Assembly: GCF_026247885.1 (NCBI RefSeq)
Contig: NZ_CP110921.1
Coordinates: 1,116,001 to 1,180,000, forward strand
Origin: Methylococcus mesophilus
Lineage (GTDB): Bacteria; Pseudomonadota; Gammaproteobacteria; Methylococcales; Methylococcaceae
DNA length: 64,000 bases
Reading direction: 5' to 3'
Part shown: positions 1 to 8,512 of the stretch, piece by piece
Layout: the number at the start of each line of letters is the position of its first letter
Position numbering within the stretch: the first letter of the stretch is position 1
Position numbers and translations under genes: made by a program
Notes under the pieces: model-generated
Seen by the model: only the letters and a program-made list of their open reading frames with translations
What the model was told of the DNA's origin: nothing
Database searches by the model: none

Positions 1-558
1 CCGGTGCTGACCTTTTCCTATCTCTAAGACGATGTAGCCCATCAGCAGGCCGACCGTCAGACTGCTGATTACTGTAGACAGCACAAAGGCCAAAATGCCG
101 GTAATCCAAAATAACTGCCGATAACTGTATTGCCGATTCGCCAGACCGATGCGCAATGCGTCGAAGATTCCGCGTTCTGTCATGGAGTTCAAGAACGTCA
201 TCGACACGGTAATAAACAAAAATAGCTCCGCATAGGCCATCAAATTGGATTGAAAGGCGGGAGTAACATTTTTTGCGGTTCCCGTTTCTACGGAGTAATA
301 CACAAATATGATAAACCACATGAGCGCCGATCCCAGCACCATTGGCTTTGCCTTGCTCATTTGATGCAAGTCCTCCGTCATAGCAATGGCATAGGCGAGT
401 ACCGTTATTACAATCGCGGCATACCCGACGAAATGATGCTTCAAGTCTATCTGCATTGCCGCCGTTGCTTCTTGTGCGAAACCCAAGCCAGGCATAAGCA
501 AGCCAAAGATAAATATCAGTAGATTACAATAATAAAATCGTTGCGTTGATGTTTTCAT
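1..558 (-). CDS. NhaD-like Na+/H+ antiporter, N-terminal part (runs off the left edge)
   Basis: The first 186 codons, read from the ATG at 558, are visible; the rest lies outside the window. The product starts with a signal-like hydrophobic segment (residues about 11-28), then shows NhaD-family blocks: FVGYAAIVITVLAYAIAM (43-60), SKAKPMVLGSALMW (68-81), AYAELFLFITVSMTFLNSM (109-126) and YRQLFWITGILAF (146-158). NhaD proteins exchange Na+ or Li+ for protons across the inner membrane. Where NhaD normally has an Ala-Asp-Asn-Leu-Thr-Thr block this protein reads I-S-S-L-T-V (164-169), so the acidic residue is gone. Base composition is visibly AT-richer than the rest of the window, which suggests transfer. 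Family assignment is by recalled motif similarity. Confidence 0.72.
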   Translation of the reverse strand, partial: MKTSTQRFYYCNLLIFIFGLLMPGLGFAQEATAAMQIDLKHHFVGYAAIVITVLAYAIAMTEDLHQMSKAKPMVLGSALMWFIIFVYYSVETGTAKNVTPAFQSNLMAYAELFLFITVSMTFLNSMTERGIFDALRIGLANRQYSYRQLFWITGILAFVLSTVISSLTVGLLMGYIVLEIGKGQHR

Positions 559-1026
559 TTAGACTCACTGGTATTCTTGGATTTGGCGGTCGCAGCTTTT
601 TTGGAGAAACGCGTTCGACAACGAATTTGTCGAGGAATGTCTCTTTGAAAGCCCTCCACCTTGCGTTGAAAGCGCGTGAGCTAAGCTAAGGCATCTCGGC
701 TAAATTTTTCGTAAAGAAATGTGCTCAGGATAGAAACAGTGCTTTGTCTTTATGCGGTATTTCCAGGCAGACAAAGAACTCGCTCCGTCCATACTGAAAC
801 GGGGAGACTCATGAAGATAGAGGACGTTCGTGAACGGCCGATATTGATCAGGGCGAATGGCCGTTGAGGCCGAGGAGGAGTCATTCCCTGCAGCGTCCTG
901 CGGAAATCGCTTCCTGACCGAAAGAAGCCGAAAAATACATGAGCCTCCGGAGGAGGGACACTTCCATCCCGACGTCCATCAACTCAGATGCGATCCTGTG
1001 GCGAATGGTAAGCAATCCTTCTGCCC
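559..1026. other. Non-coding stretch with a possible gene remnant
   Basis: No convincing gene. The left half is AT-rich and probably holds the promoter of the NhaD-like gene. Near 920-1026, minus strand, one frame reads TIRHRIASELMDVGMEVSLL, faintly like the C-terminal helices of acyl-CoA dehydrogenases, but it has no start or upstream domain of its own. A short plus-strand ORF at 810 (18 codons, with a GGGGAG motif before the ATG) has no recognisable homologue. Confidence 0.4.
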
Positions 1027-2352
1027 TTAACTTGCCTCCCTCGCGTTTCGATAAACCTTTCCGCGCCGCCGAGGCAATGCAAATCCTGCCTTCGGCAACC
1101 AAGCCCTCAAACAAGGCGTGGTCAGAACGGTGCTGACGATGGCCATCAGCACCAGCATGGTGAAGACGTTGCGGGAGATCACGCCGAGGTCGTAGCCCAC
1201 GTTGAGTACGATCAGCTCCATGAGGCCGCGGGTGTTCATCAAAATCCCGAGTATCGCCGATTCGCTGCGGCTGAGGCCGGACAGGCGGGCGGCGAAGTAA
1301 GCGCCGCCGAGCTTGCCGAGGGTGGCCAGCAGGATGATGAGAGCGCACCAGCCCCACAATTGCAGGGTGTCCAGTCCGCCGATCTCGGTGCGCAGGCCGG
1401 TGAAGGTGAAGAAGATGGGCAAAAAGAACACCGTCACAAAGTGCCCTACCTTCTCCTTCCAGGCAGCCCGGAGTGCGGGTTCGTCGTGCAGCACGACGCC
1501 CATCATGAAGCCGCCGAAGATCGCGAAGATCCCCAGCTTGTAAGTGCACATGCCGGCGAGGAATATCCCGGCCAGCAGCACGCCGAGCAGGTTGCCCGAC
1601 AACCCGGCTTCGGACTTCTGGAAGCGCCGCACCAGCCACTTCATCGCCGGCCGCACTACGAACCAGCTCAGCACGATGAACGCGGCGACCAGTCCCACTT
1701 TGAGCGCGAATTCGGCATGGGAGTATTCGGCGACCGTCAGGGTGGTCACCAGCGCCAGCAGCAACCAGCCGACCACGTCGTTGATCGCCGCAACGCTGAT
1801 GGCGATGACGCCGAGTTTGTGATCGGTCATGCCGAATTCGATCATGATCCGGCCCAGGATCGGCAGGGCCGTGATCGAGAAGGCGGTGGCAATGAACAGC
1901 GACGAGGCGAGGCGGTCGGCCTCGGGGGAAAGCAGCGGTGCGGTCTGATAGCCGAACCCCAGACCGAGCACGAACGGCAACACCAGGCCGACCAAGGCGA
2001 CGTTGCGGACCGCGCGGCGGTTGCGCTGCTCCTTCAGATGCGAGAAATCGAACTCCAGGCCGATCTGGAACATCAGCAGGATCAGGCCGAGCTGCGAGAG
2101 TATGGTGAGCGGCTCGGGCGGTGCGGAGCGGAACACGAATTTGAAGATGTCGGGCGAGAGCAGCCCGAACAGGGAGGGACCCAAAACGATGCCGCCGATG
2201 ATCTCGCCGACCACAGGCGACTGGCCGGCGCGCGAGGCCAGGGCGCCACCGATCCGCCCGATCAGCACGATGACGGCGAGTTGCAGCAGGGTGAAAAACA
2301 GCAGGGTTTCGGCCGCGTGGACCGATACGGTAGTTGCGGGGGACGTGCTCAT
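1027..2352 (-). CDS. Cation:proton antiporter, CPA2 (KefB/NapA-like)
   Basis: A 441-residue inner-membrane protein, almost wholly hydrophobic with about 12 membrane segments, typical of the CPA2 monovalent cation/proton antiporters. The N-terminal block SPVVGEIIGGIVLGPSLFG and the central AINDVVGWLLLAL are the family signatures; the Asp pair position of Na+/H+ exchangers is occupied by N-D in AINDVVG. There is no C-terminal TrkA-N (KTN) nucleotide-binding domain, so it is a short form. The start is set at the ATG giving MSTSPATT; an upstream in-frame extension to 2418 lacks family character. It is monocistronic and convergent with nothing nearby. The transported cation (K+ or Na+) cannot be told from sequence. 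Confidence 0.85.
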   Translation of the reverse strand: MSTSPATTVSVHAAETLLFFTLLQLAVIVLIGRIGGALASRAGQSPVVGEIIGGIVLGPSLFGLLSPDIFKFVFRSAPPEPLTILSQLGLILLMFQIGLEFDFSHLKEQRNRRAVRNVALVGLVLPFVLGLGFGYQTAPLLSPEADRLASSLFIATAFSITALPILGRIMIEFGMTDHKLGVIAISVAAINDVVGWLLLALVTTLTVAEYSHAEFALKVGLVAAFIVLSWFVVRPAMKWLVRRFQKSEAGLSGNLLGVLLAGIFLAGMCTYKLGIFAIFGGFMMGVVLHDEPALRAAWKEKVGHFVTVFFLPIFFTFTGLRTEIGGLDTLQLWGWCALIILLATLGKLGGAYFAARLSGLSRSESAILGILMNTRGLMELIVLNVGYDLGVISRNVFTMLVLMAIVSTVLTTPCLRAWLPKAGFALPRRRGKVYRNAREAS

Positions 2353-2625
2353 CGTCGTCTTCGGAATGGGGTGATTGCGGATTAAACCAGAAATGAGCAG
2401 GCTCGACCGGCTTATCATCAGGCCCGTAAATACACCCCGGATATTTCGGGCGCCATCAAGCCGGTACCTGCCCGGCCTGGGCTCATGCGGCTAGTCGCCG
2501 CATCCCGGCAGGAACGACTGCCGTCATGCCGGATCGGATTCCGGCATCCCGATCCCAGGGAGAGGAAGCTGGCCGGACCCGTACGCGCCGAAATCGCCAA
2601 CGGCAGCCGGCCGCAACAGGGCCGC

Positions 2626-3345
2626 TTAAATGATCCCACCGTTGATGGAAATGATCTGCCCAGTGATATAGGCGGCCCGTTCGGAGACCAGAAACGCCAC
2701 CAGATCGGCCACCTCTTCCGGCCGGCCGGCCCGCTTCATGGGCACCAGCCGTTCGACGGCAGCCCGGTCGAACGCGCCTTCCGCCATGCCGGTTTCGATG
2801 ATGCCCGGCGCCACGGCGTTGACGGTCACGCCCCGGCTGGCCAGTTCCAGCGCCAGCGACTTAGTCGCAGAGTGCAACGCGCCCTTGGCGGCGGAATAGT
2901 TGACCTGGCCGCGGTTGCCGGTCAGCGCCGCCACCGAGGAGATGTTGACGATCCGGCCCCAGCGCTCGCGGATCATCGGCATGACCAGTGGCTGGGTGAG
3001 GTTGAAGAAGCCGTTCAGCGAGACGTCGATGACCCGGTGCCATTGTTCGGCCCGCATGGCGGGAAAGACGGCGTCGTCGTGGATGCCGGCATTGTTCACC
3101 AGCACCTGGATGGGCCGTTCGGCGCACATCGTCTCGATGGCCGTGGCGGCCGCCGCCGCGTCGCAAACATCGAAACCGATCGCCTCCGCACTGCCGCTGC
3201 CGGCACGGATGGCATCCACGACCTGCTCCGCGGACTCCCGATTGCCGTGGTAATGCACCCAGACGTGCAAGCCATCGAGCGCTAACCTCCGGCAGATCGC
3301 CGCGCCGATACCACCGCTGCCGCCACTGACCAGGGCCTGCCTCAT
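2626..3345 (-). CDS. 3-oxoacyl-ACP reductase (FabG-like) of an aryl-polyene-type cluster
   Basis: A 239-residue short-chain dehydrogenase/reductase. It has the nucleotide-binding glycine motif GGSGGIG (8-14), the NNAG motif, and the catalytic Ser (NISSVA) with YSAAK as the Tyr-x-x-x-Lys pair; it ends INGGII as FabG proteins do. It would reduce the 3-keto group of the growing ACP-bound chain using NADPH. It is the last gene of the polyene operon; its ATG overlaps the dehydratase stop (tca/cat at 3342-3345), so the two are translationally coupled. In aryl polyene clusters this ketoreductase works with the dehydratases without an enoyl reductase, leaving conjugated double bonds. No enoyl reductase is seen here either. 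Confidence 0.9.
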   Translation of the reverse strand: MRQALVSGGSGGIGAAICRRLALDGLHVWVHYHGNRESAEQVVDAIRAGSGSAEAIGFDVCDAAAAATAIETMCAERPIQVLVNNAGIHDDAVFPAMRAEQWHRVIDVSLNGFFNLTQPLVMPMIRERWGRIVNISSVAALTGNRGQVNYSAAKGALHSATKSLALELASRGVTVNAVAPGIIETGMAEGAFDRAAVERLVPMKRAGRPEEVADLVAFLVSERAAYITGQIISINGGII

Positions 3346-3803
3346 GGTTTCGCTCCTCCTTTACCCGCTTCCGCGTCCAGCCGCACCGCCAGCCGCCCGG
3401 TCAGCAGCTCACGGCCATCCGACGCCAGCAGACGGAATTGATAGAGCGCATCGTTGCCCTCGCCGGTGAGGCGTTCCGCCTCGACCACGAGATCGCCGCC
3501 CAGCGTGTCCAGCCGGCGTACTTTGAATTCGACATTGCGCACGCTGACCAGGAAGCCGCTGCGCGGCGCTTCTTCGTGTCCGTCCGCGCGCAATGCGCCA
3601 TGCACGGCGGTAGCCTGGGCCGCATATTCGATCCCGCAGACCGCCGACAACCGGCCATCCGAGCGGAGCGGGTTGTCCGGGCGGAGGTGGCTGGTGGCCA
3701 GGCAGCGCAGCCGGTCGGTATCCCAGGCCAGCACGCGGTCCAGCAGACACATCGCACCGGCGTGCGGGATTCGCTGCGCGATCCAGTCGCGGTCTAGCGG
3801 CAT
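3342..3803 (-). CDS. 3-hydroxyacyl-ACP dehydratase-like hotdog protein (ApeP type)
   Basis: A 153-residue hotdog-fold protein, beginning MPLDRDWIAQRIPHAGAMCL. The HAGAM block with its His and the later GIEYAAQATAVHGAL helix are typical of the small dehydratase paired with the KS and ketoreductase in aryl polyene clusters. It would remove water from 3-hydroxyacyl-ACP to make the conjugated polyene. The start overlaps the end of the upstream chain-length factor by 10 bases, and its stop overlaps the ketoreductase start, so all are co-translated. A longer in-frame reading upstream to 4187 is a shadow of the neighbouring gene. Confidence 0.82.
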   Translation of the reverse strand: MPLDRDWIAQRIPHAGAMCLLDRVLAWDTDRLRCLATSHLRPDNPLRSDGRLSAVCGIEYAAQATAVHGALRADGHEEAPRSGFLVSVRNVEFKVRRLDTLGGDLVVEAERLTGEGNDALYQFRLLASDGRELLTGRLAVRLDAEAGKGGAKP

Positions 3804-4600
3804 GGCACAAGCTCCAGTTCCAGCCGCAGCGGATCGAGATAATCGATGACGAGACGGCACGGTTCCGAAAGCACTAAAGCCCGCAGCAAGGGCAGCCCGC
3901 GCCCGGCGGGAATGCTGCGCCGCATGGCTTCCAGACCGGCTTCCGGCAGTTCGCTGCAACGCCCCTCGCCCAGATTCAGCGTCAGCCGCGCCAGGCTCCG
4001 GGCCGTGGGCTCGGGCGCCAGCGCCAGCGCCAGCGCCAAACCCATGGCCCCGCCGATTTCCCGAACCCGGTTGAGGGGGTAGGGATACGGCACGTCGTAA
4101 GCGATGAGCAGACACGGCTGGCGGTCGTGGACGAGCTGCACCATCGATTCGAGGAGCCCCGCACCGAAGCTGGCGTCGAACGCGCACAGGCTGGTCGAGG
4201 TCGCCGTGGCGCCGAGGGCGATGCCCCAGTAGCCGGAAGGGGCGTTGTGTACCGAGTTGTGAAACCGCGTGGGGGAAATCTGCCGGTCGTCGGAAGCCAA
4301 GGCCTCGCAGATATTGTGGCAGTTATCTCCATCCCCGCCGGAGGAGGCGAATACCGTCGAGAGCGACCTGGGATCGCGGCTGGAAGCCTCCAGCGCCTGC
4401 AACCCTGCGGCCAGGGCGAGCTTGATCGGCGTCCCGGCGCGCCGCCGCTCCGCCGCCGGCAGACAGGCCGGCGGCGGCACCGGGGTCAGCGCCGAGGGAT
4501 CGGCCCGGCCCGTCTCGATCAGCCTCCGGAATTCTTCAGGGCTGGCGAAACCGGGGCCGATTGCGCCCACGCCCTCGATATGGCACTGAAGTAGGGTCAT
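3794..4600 (-). CDS. Beta-ketoacyl synthase chain-length-factor-like protein
   Basis: About 268 residues from MTLLQCHIEG. It resembles the N-terminal half of a ketoacyl synthase but lacks the active-site Cys and the two catalytic His: the corresponding region reads HNAPSGYWGIALGATATSTS and LCAFDASFGAGLLES. This is the truncated ketosynthase partner found in aryl polyene clusters, where it dimerises with the active KS and sets chain length. The ATG at 4600 overlaps the stop of the active KS directly upstream (4597-4599), which supports heterodimer assembly by coupled translation. The C-terminal thiolase half present in full KS proteins is missing, as in the family. Confidence 0.8.
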   Translation of the reverse strand: MTLLQCHIEGVGAIGPGFASPEEFRRLIETGRADPSALTPVPPPACLPAAERRRAGTPIKLALAAGLQALEASSRDPRSLSTVFASSGGDGDNCHNICEALASDDRQISPTRFHNSVHNAPSGYWGIALGATATSTSLCAFDASFGAGLLESMVQLVHDRQPCLLIAYDVPYPYPLNRVREIGGAMGLALALALAPEPTARSLARLTLNLGEGRCSELPEAGLEAMRRSIPAGRGLPLLRALVLSEPCRLVIDYLDPLRLELELVPCR

Positions 4601-5787
4601 GGCCGTCCGAACACCAGCGAACAGTTGGAGCCGCCGAATCCGAACGAATTCGACAGCACAGCCTCCAGACGCGCATGGCGGCAGAAACGGACATAGTCCA
4701 GCCCAAATCCCCGCTCCAATATCCCCGTATTCACTCCCGCGGGCATGAACCCGTGCCGCACCGCCAAGAGGCTGATGACAGCCTCGACGGCCCCAGCCGC
4801 CCCCAGGGTGTGGCCGGTCGAGCCCTTGGTGGAACTGCACGCCACCGCATTGCCGAAGACCGCCTGCACGGCCAAGGCCTCCGCCGCGTCGTTGGCGCGG
4901 GTGCCGGTGCCGTGCAGATTGACGTAGCCGATCTGCGCCGGCGACAGGCCGGCCGATGCCAATGCCGCGCCGATCGCCGCTTTTGCGCCCAGCCCTTCCG
5001 GATGCGGTGCCGACATATGATAAGCATCGCTGCTCTCACCGATGCCGAGCAGATACAGGGCCTCGGGTCCGGCGTCGTCCGGCGTCCGTTGCAGCAGGGC
5101 GAAAGCCGCCGCCTCCCCGATCGAGATGCCGTCGCGGCGGGCGTCGAAAGGCCGGCAGGGCCGGGGCGAAAGCAGTTCCAGCGAATTGAACCCGTACAGC
5201 GTGGTCAGGCACAGCGAGTCGACGCCGCCGACCACGGCCGCGTCGATCAGCCCCGCATGAATCATGCGGGCGGCATTGCCGAAGACCTTGGCGCTGGACG
5301 AGCAGGCGGAAGACACCACCACCGCCGGACCCTCAATGCCGAAATAGTCGCGCACGAAAGCGCCGGCCGAAAAACAGTTGTGGGTCCCGCCGTAGTCGAA
5401 ATCCGCCGGTAATGCGCCGCTGTCCGGATCGCGCCGGCGGTAGGCCAGCTCCGTCTCCAGCATGCCGGAGGTGCTGGTACCGATGAACACGCCGACGCGG
5501 CGCGTCCCGAACCGCCCAACCGCCTCCCGCACCGCGTCCGCGAAACCGTCCTGTTTCAGGCCGAGCAGGGCCAGACGGTTGTTGCGGCAATCGAACGCGG
5601 ACAAACCGGGAGGAATGACGACCTGGTCGACTCCCGCCGCTTCGCCGACGAAGGTATTCAGGGCGACGGTTTCGAAGCGGCAGGGTATCAGCCCGCATTC
5701 ACCGTTCGTCAGAGCGTGAAATGTGGACTCCTGTCCGCATCCCAGGGAACTGGTGACGGTGAATGCTGAAATAAGAATTGGAACCAC
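4597..5787 (-). CDS. Beta-ketoacyl-ACP synthase (FabF-like) of the polyene cluster
   Basis: A 396-residue condensing enzyme. Counting from the GTG at 5787, the active-site Cys is C162 (SSACSSSAK), with H292 (NLHGTGT) and H326 (STKGSTGHTLG) completing the Cys-His-His triad. It elongates ACP-bound starter with malonyl-ACP in the cytoplasm. There is no ATG near the N-terminus: GTG at 5787 gives MVPILISAF, which fits family N-termini, while a TTG at 5796 adds three residues. It is the first gene after the inserted opposing gene, so it may need its own promoter in 5788-5970; that stretch is AT-rich. It is coupled to the chain-length factor downstream. Confidence 0.9.
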   Translation of the reverse strand: MVPILISAFTVTSSLGCGQESTFHALTNGECGLIPCRFETVALNTFVGEAAGVDQVVIPPGLSAFDCRNNRLALLGLKQDGFADAVREAVGRFGTRRVGVFIGTSTSGMLETELAYRRRDPDSGALPADFDYGGTHNCFSAGAFVRDYFGIEGPAVVVSSACSSSAKVFGNAARMIHAGLIDAAVVGGVDSLCLTTLYGFNSLELLSPRPCRPFDARRDGISIGEAAAFALLQRTPDDAGPEALYLLGIGESSDAYHMSAPHPEGLGAKAAIGAALASAGLSPAQIGYVNLHGTGTRANDAAEALAVQAVFGNAVACSSTKGSTGHTLGAAGAVEAVISLLAVRHGFMPAGVNTGILERGFGLDYVRFCRHARLEAVLSNSFGFGGSNCSLVFGRP

Positions 5788-5970
5788 GACAACCAATTAG
5801 GGAATAACTGCAAAATTCATGTGCCTGGACGAACGGGGCGAAACCGGGATGAAACACCCGTCATACCAACTCATCTCAAACCGCTTCGAATGAACATCGG
5901 CATATTATATGCCATAATTTTCAGTATTTATCCATATCGAACCGATCCGGCATATCAAAGCAGGATTAGA

Positions 5971-7833
5971 ATGGCTACGACATTTGAAAAAAGCCCAATA
6001 TCACCACGCCGGGACACCAGCCGGGTCCGGTTGGCCGTGGCGCTCATGCTGCTCGCCCTGACTTTCGCAATACATGGCGACGCCCTGTGGATGGGATTCG
6101 GCAGAGATGACGGCGGAGGACTGGTCCAGGCGGCGAGACTGAGTCCCGCCGATTATTTTTTCGATCCGCCAACTTCCGCGGCGATTTCGGGCGGCAGCAT
6201 CAGCCCGTGGCATGCCCTTGTTTACGACGTCAACATTCTGCTGTTCGGGCTGGATTCCCGCTGGCATCATTTCCACCTGGTTCTCGTTCTCTGGCTTACC
6301 GCGCTCGCCACCTACTTCCTGCTCCGGTCATGGCTGACTCCGGACTGGTCCCTGCTGGGCACGGCGCTGTTCCTGACAGGCGCGCCAACCCTATATGTAA
6401 GCCATGAGGAAATGTCGGGCCATTATTTATACGGTCTGATTTTCTGTATATTGTCAATACAGTGCTTCCTATCCTCTGAAAAACCTCATGGTGGTAAATC
6501 CGGTGCCGCTTCGGCCATGTTCTATCTATTGTCCGTCGCGTCCAAGGAAATCTACGTTCCGTTGCCGCTGGTACTCTTGCTGTATCCTGCTGAAAATAGC
6601 CGAAGGCGTCTGAAAAAAACCCTGCCACATTGGATCATACTCGCTTGTTACGCGATATGGAGATACCTCGCCTTTGGCGGCAGCTTGGTGGGGCCGAAAG
6701 GGCTGGGAGCCCACCCGCCCGACGCCCTCGCGCACTTGGCGGCGATCCCGGACAGGCTGTTCGGCGGCTCGGTTTTCCTGACCGCGGCGGCTTTCGCCTT
6801 CACGGTCAGCGGAATCGCAAGGCTGCGAGGCCGGCAATGGCTTTTCCTTCTGGGAATTCTGGCCGCCCTTCTGCTTCCGCTCGTCCCGGTTGCCGTCAAC
6901 CCCGGTTTATCCGCCCCCAACCGGCTTTTGTACCTGGTATGGTGGGCCGTTTGCGCAGCGTTCTGCTGGAGCGGATTCATGATTCCGGCCCGCCTGCAAA
7001 AACCCGCCCTTCTGCTGATGGCCGGTACCTGCGTTTCGTCGACGCTTGCCACAGCCCCATGGAGGCAGGAAATCGAACGCAGCAAACGGATGTGGGCCGA
7101 GTATTACGCATTTCCGCAAATGCCGGGAAAAGAGAATAACCTGTACATCCCCAACAACATGGAAGACGGATACTTTGTCATATCGGGAAACGTGAGCGGC
7201 ATGCTGGAAGCTTCCGTCCGGCTCGGCTTATCACGGGGAGAGCGAGTGAACCTGATCACAGAAAAGCGGGCCATAGCATTGCTGGAAAAATCTTCCGACG
7301 TACCGAAAAACTCCTATATATTCGACGCGTCTGCCGCCCGTATCCGCCCGGCGAACGGCGATGGCGAACTGGCGCAATGGAAAAATCAAATTGGAGACGC
7401 CGTCGGCATCTACCAGTTCAACGCCATCCCAAGATACGGACTCCGGCTCAACGGGCATGTGGATGGCATAAAGGTGTCTGCGGATCGGATATTCATTTCC
7501 GGCTGGGCACCGGAGGGCCAGTTGGCCGTTTCCCTCCCGGCGCGCTGCCACAGCCTGGGGTATGAAATTTCCGAGCGTCCCGACGTGGTCGCGGCGACCG
7601 GAAATACGGCCTGGCTGCGCTCGGGTTTCCGCATCGCCTTGACATGCCCCGACGCCGAGGTGGCGCACCTCGCCGCTGCCAATCTCTGCCTGATCGCCGG
7701 CGCAAGGAGCTTCCCGGCGGTGTTGGAAAATCCGGGGAACAGCCGTTGCCGCAAATTGGCGGAGGGACACGGAGAAAGCAACATCGTCATGCCCGGTGAA
7801 CATCTTCCTTCCTTGCCGCCAGCAATACATTAG
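5971..7833 (+). CDS. Polytopic membrane protein, glycosyltransferase-like, inserted against the polyene operon
   Basis: A 620-residue protein with about ten hydrophobic segments in the first two thirds (for example 20-36 and 95-120) and a soluble C-terminal domain of roughly 220 residues. The layout (a first loop with acidic FGRDDGG, then many helices) recalls GT-C type membrane glycosyltransferases or O-antigen-type proteins, but I cannot name a family. The start is set at MATTFEKS; in-frame upstream starts at 5821 and 5890 lie in AT-rich DNA without family character. It is transcribed opposite to the cluster, and its last 47 bases overlap the 3' end of the methyltransferase. This is unusual and suggests later insertion or a convergent antisense arrangement. 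Confidence 0.72.
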   Translation: MATTFEKSPISPRRDTSRVRLAVALMLLALTFAIHGDALWMGFGRDDGGGLVQAARLSPADYFFDPPTSAAISGGSISPWHALVYDVNILLFGLDSRWHHFHLVLVLWLTALATYFLLRSWLTPDWSLLGTALFLTGAPTLYVSHEEMSGHYLYGLIFCILSIQCFLSSEKPHGGKSGAASAMFYLLSVASKEIYVPLPLVLLLYPAENSRRRLKKTLPHWIILACYAIWRYLAFGGSLVGPKGLGAHPPDALAHLAAIPDRLFGGSVFLTAAAFAFTVSGIARLRGRQWLFLLGILAALLLPLVPVAVNPGLSAPNRLLYLVWWAVCAAFCWSGFMIPARLQKPALLLMAGTCVSSTLATAPWRQEIERSKRMWAEYYAFPQMPGKENNLYIPNNMEDGYFVISGNVSGMLEASVRLGLSRGERVNLITEKRAIALLEKSSDVPKNSYIFDASAARIRPANGDGELAQWKNQIGDAVGIYQFNAIPRYGLRLNGHVDGIKVSADRIFISGWAPEGQLAVSLPARCHSLGYEISERPDVVAATGNTAWLRSGFRIALTCPDAEVAHLAAANLCLIAGARSFPAVLENPGNSRCRKLAEGHGESNIVMPGEHLPSLPPAIH

Positions 7834-8512
7834 CAAAGGGCGTTCCTTCGCTCATCGGTATGGCCTCTACGCTGAAACCGAGGTCTTCCAGCAAACTGCG
7901 CCAAGCCCGCAACGGGCGGCAGTATAGCGCCGGGAGGCGGTGTCCGCGGAGGAACGTCACCAGCCGGTCGACCCAGAAGCTCGCCAGGAACGGCAGCCCG
8001 GCTTCCGCATCCCCTACCCTCAGCAGCAGCACGCCGCCAGGCGTCAAAGCGTTGCGAATTCGGCGCAGCACGGTTTCCTGATCCGGATACGCCATGTAAT
8101 GCAGCACGTCCAGCACCACCACGGCGTCGGCAATGCCGAAATCGGCAAAGCGTACGTCGCCCTCGACGATTTCGGCCCGCTCCGCCAGCGCCTGTCTGGC
8201 CCTGGCGACATCGGCCGGCATCAGCTCTACGCCCCGCACGCCGTCGAGCCGTGGCGGTGGTGCCCAGTCCGGCGGCCAGAGACCCGCCTCATGGAGGGAG
8301 CGCGCGGCCAACAGAAGTGAGGCCACGAGCCCCTGGCCGCAACCCAGGTCCAGCAGCCTCGCCCGCTTCGGCAGCAGATTGCGTTCGAACAAAGCAATGA
8401 AGACCGGATCGGACTCGAGCTTCCCACGGGCGAAATGCCAGGCGAAACGCCCCGCCCGGCGGTAAGGCGCGGCGGCGGTTTCGACCAACAGCCGTTTGAC
8501 GGGTTCGATCAT
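7787..8512 (-). CDS. Class I SAM-dependent methyltransferase of the polyene cluster
   Basis: A 241-residue methyltransferase with motif I LLDLGCGQGLVAS (about 53-65), the acidic end of the second strand (GVELM), a GDVRF block and motif IV-like VVVLDVLHYM. It would use S-adenosylmethionine; in aryl polyene clusters such an enzyme methylates the aryl head group, which is the likely job here. Its ATG overlaps the deacetylase-like stop (8509-8512), so it is the tail of the coupled upstream block. Its 3' end overlaps the opposing membrane-protein gene by 47 bases. Confidence 0.85.
   Translation of the reverse strand: MIEPVKRLLVETAAAPYRRAGRFAWHFARGKLESDPVFIALFERNLLPKRARLLDLGCGQGLVASLLLAARSLHEAGLWPPDWAPPPRLDGVRGVELMPADVARARQALAERAEIVEGDVRFADFGIADAVVVLDVLHYMAYPDQETVLRRIRNALTPGGVLLLRVGDAEAGLPFLASFWVDRLVTFLRGHRLPALYCRPLRAWRSLLEDLGFSVEAIPMSEGTPFANVLLAARKEDVHRA

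Noticed and set aside
810-866. An 18-codon ORF with a good ribosome site
   Set aside because: Too short, no homologue recognised and no conserved context visible.
1360-2385. A 341-codon plus-strand frame
   Set aside because: Antisense to the CPA2 antiporter; His/Gln/Asp-rich shadow.
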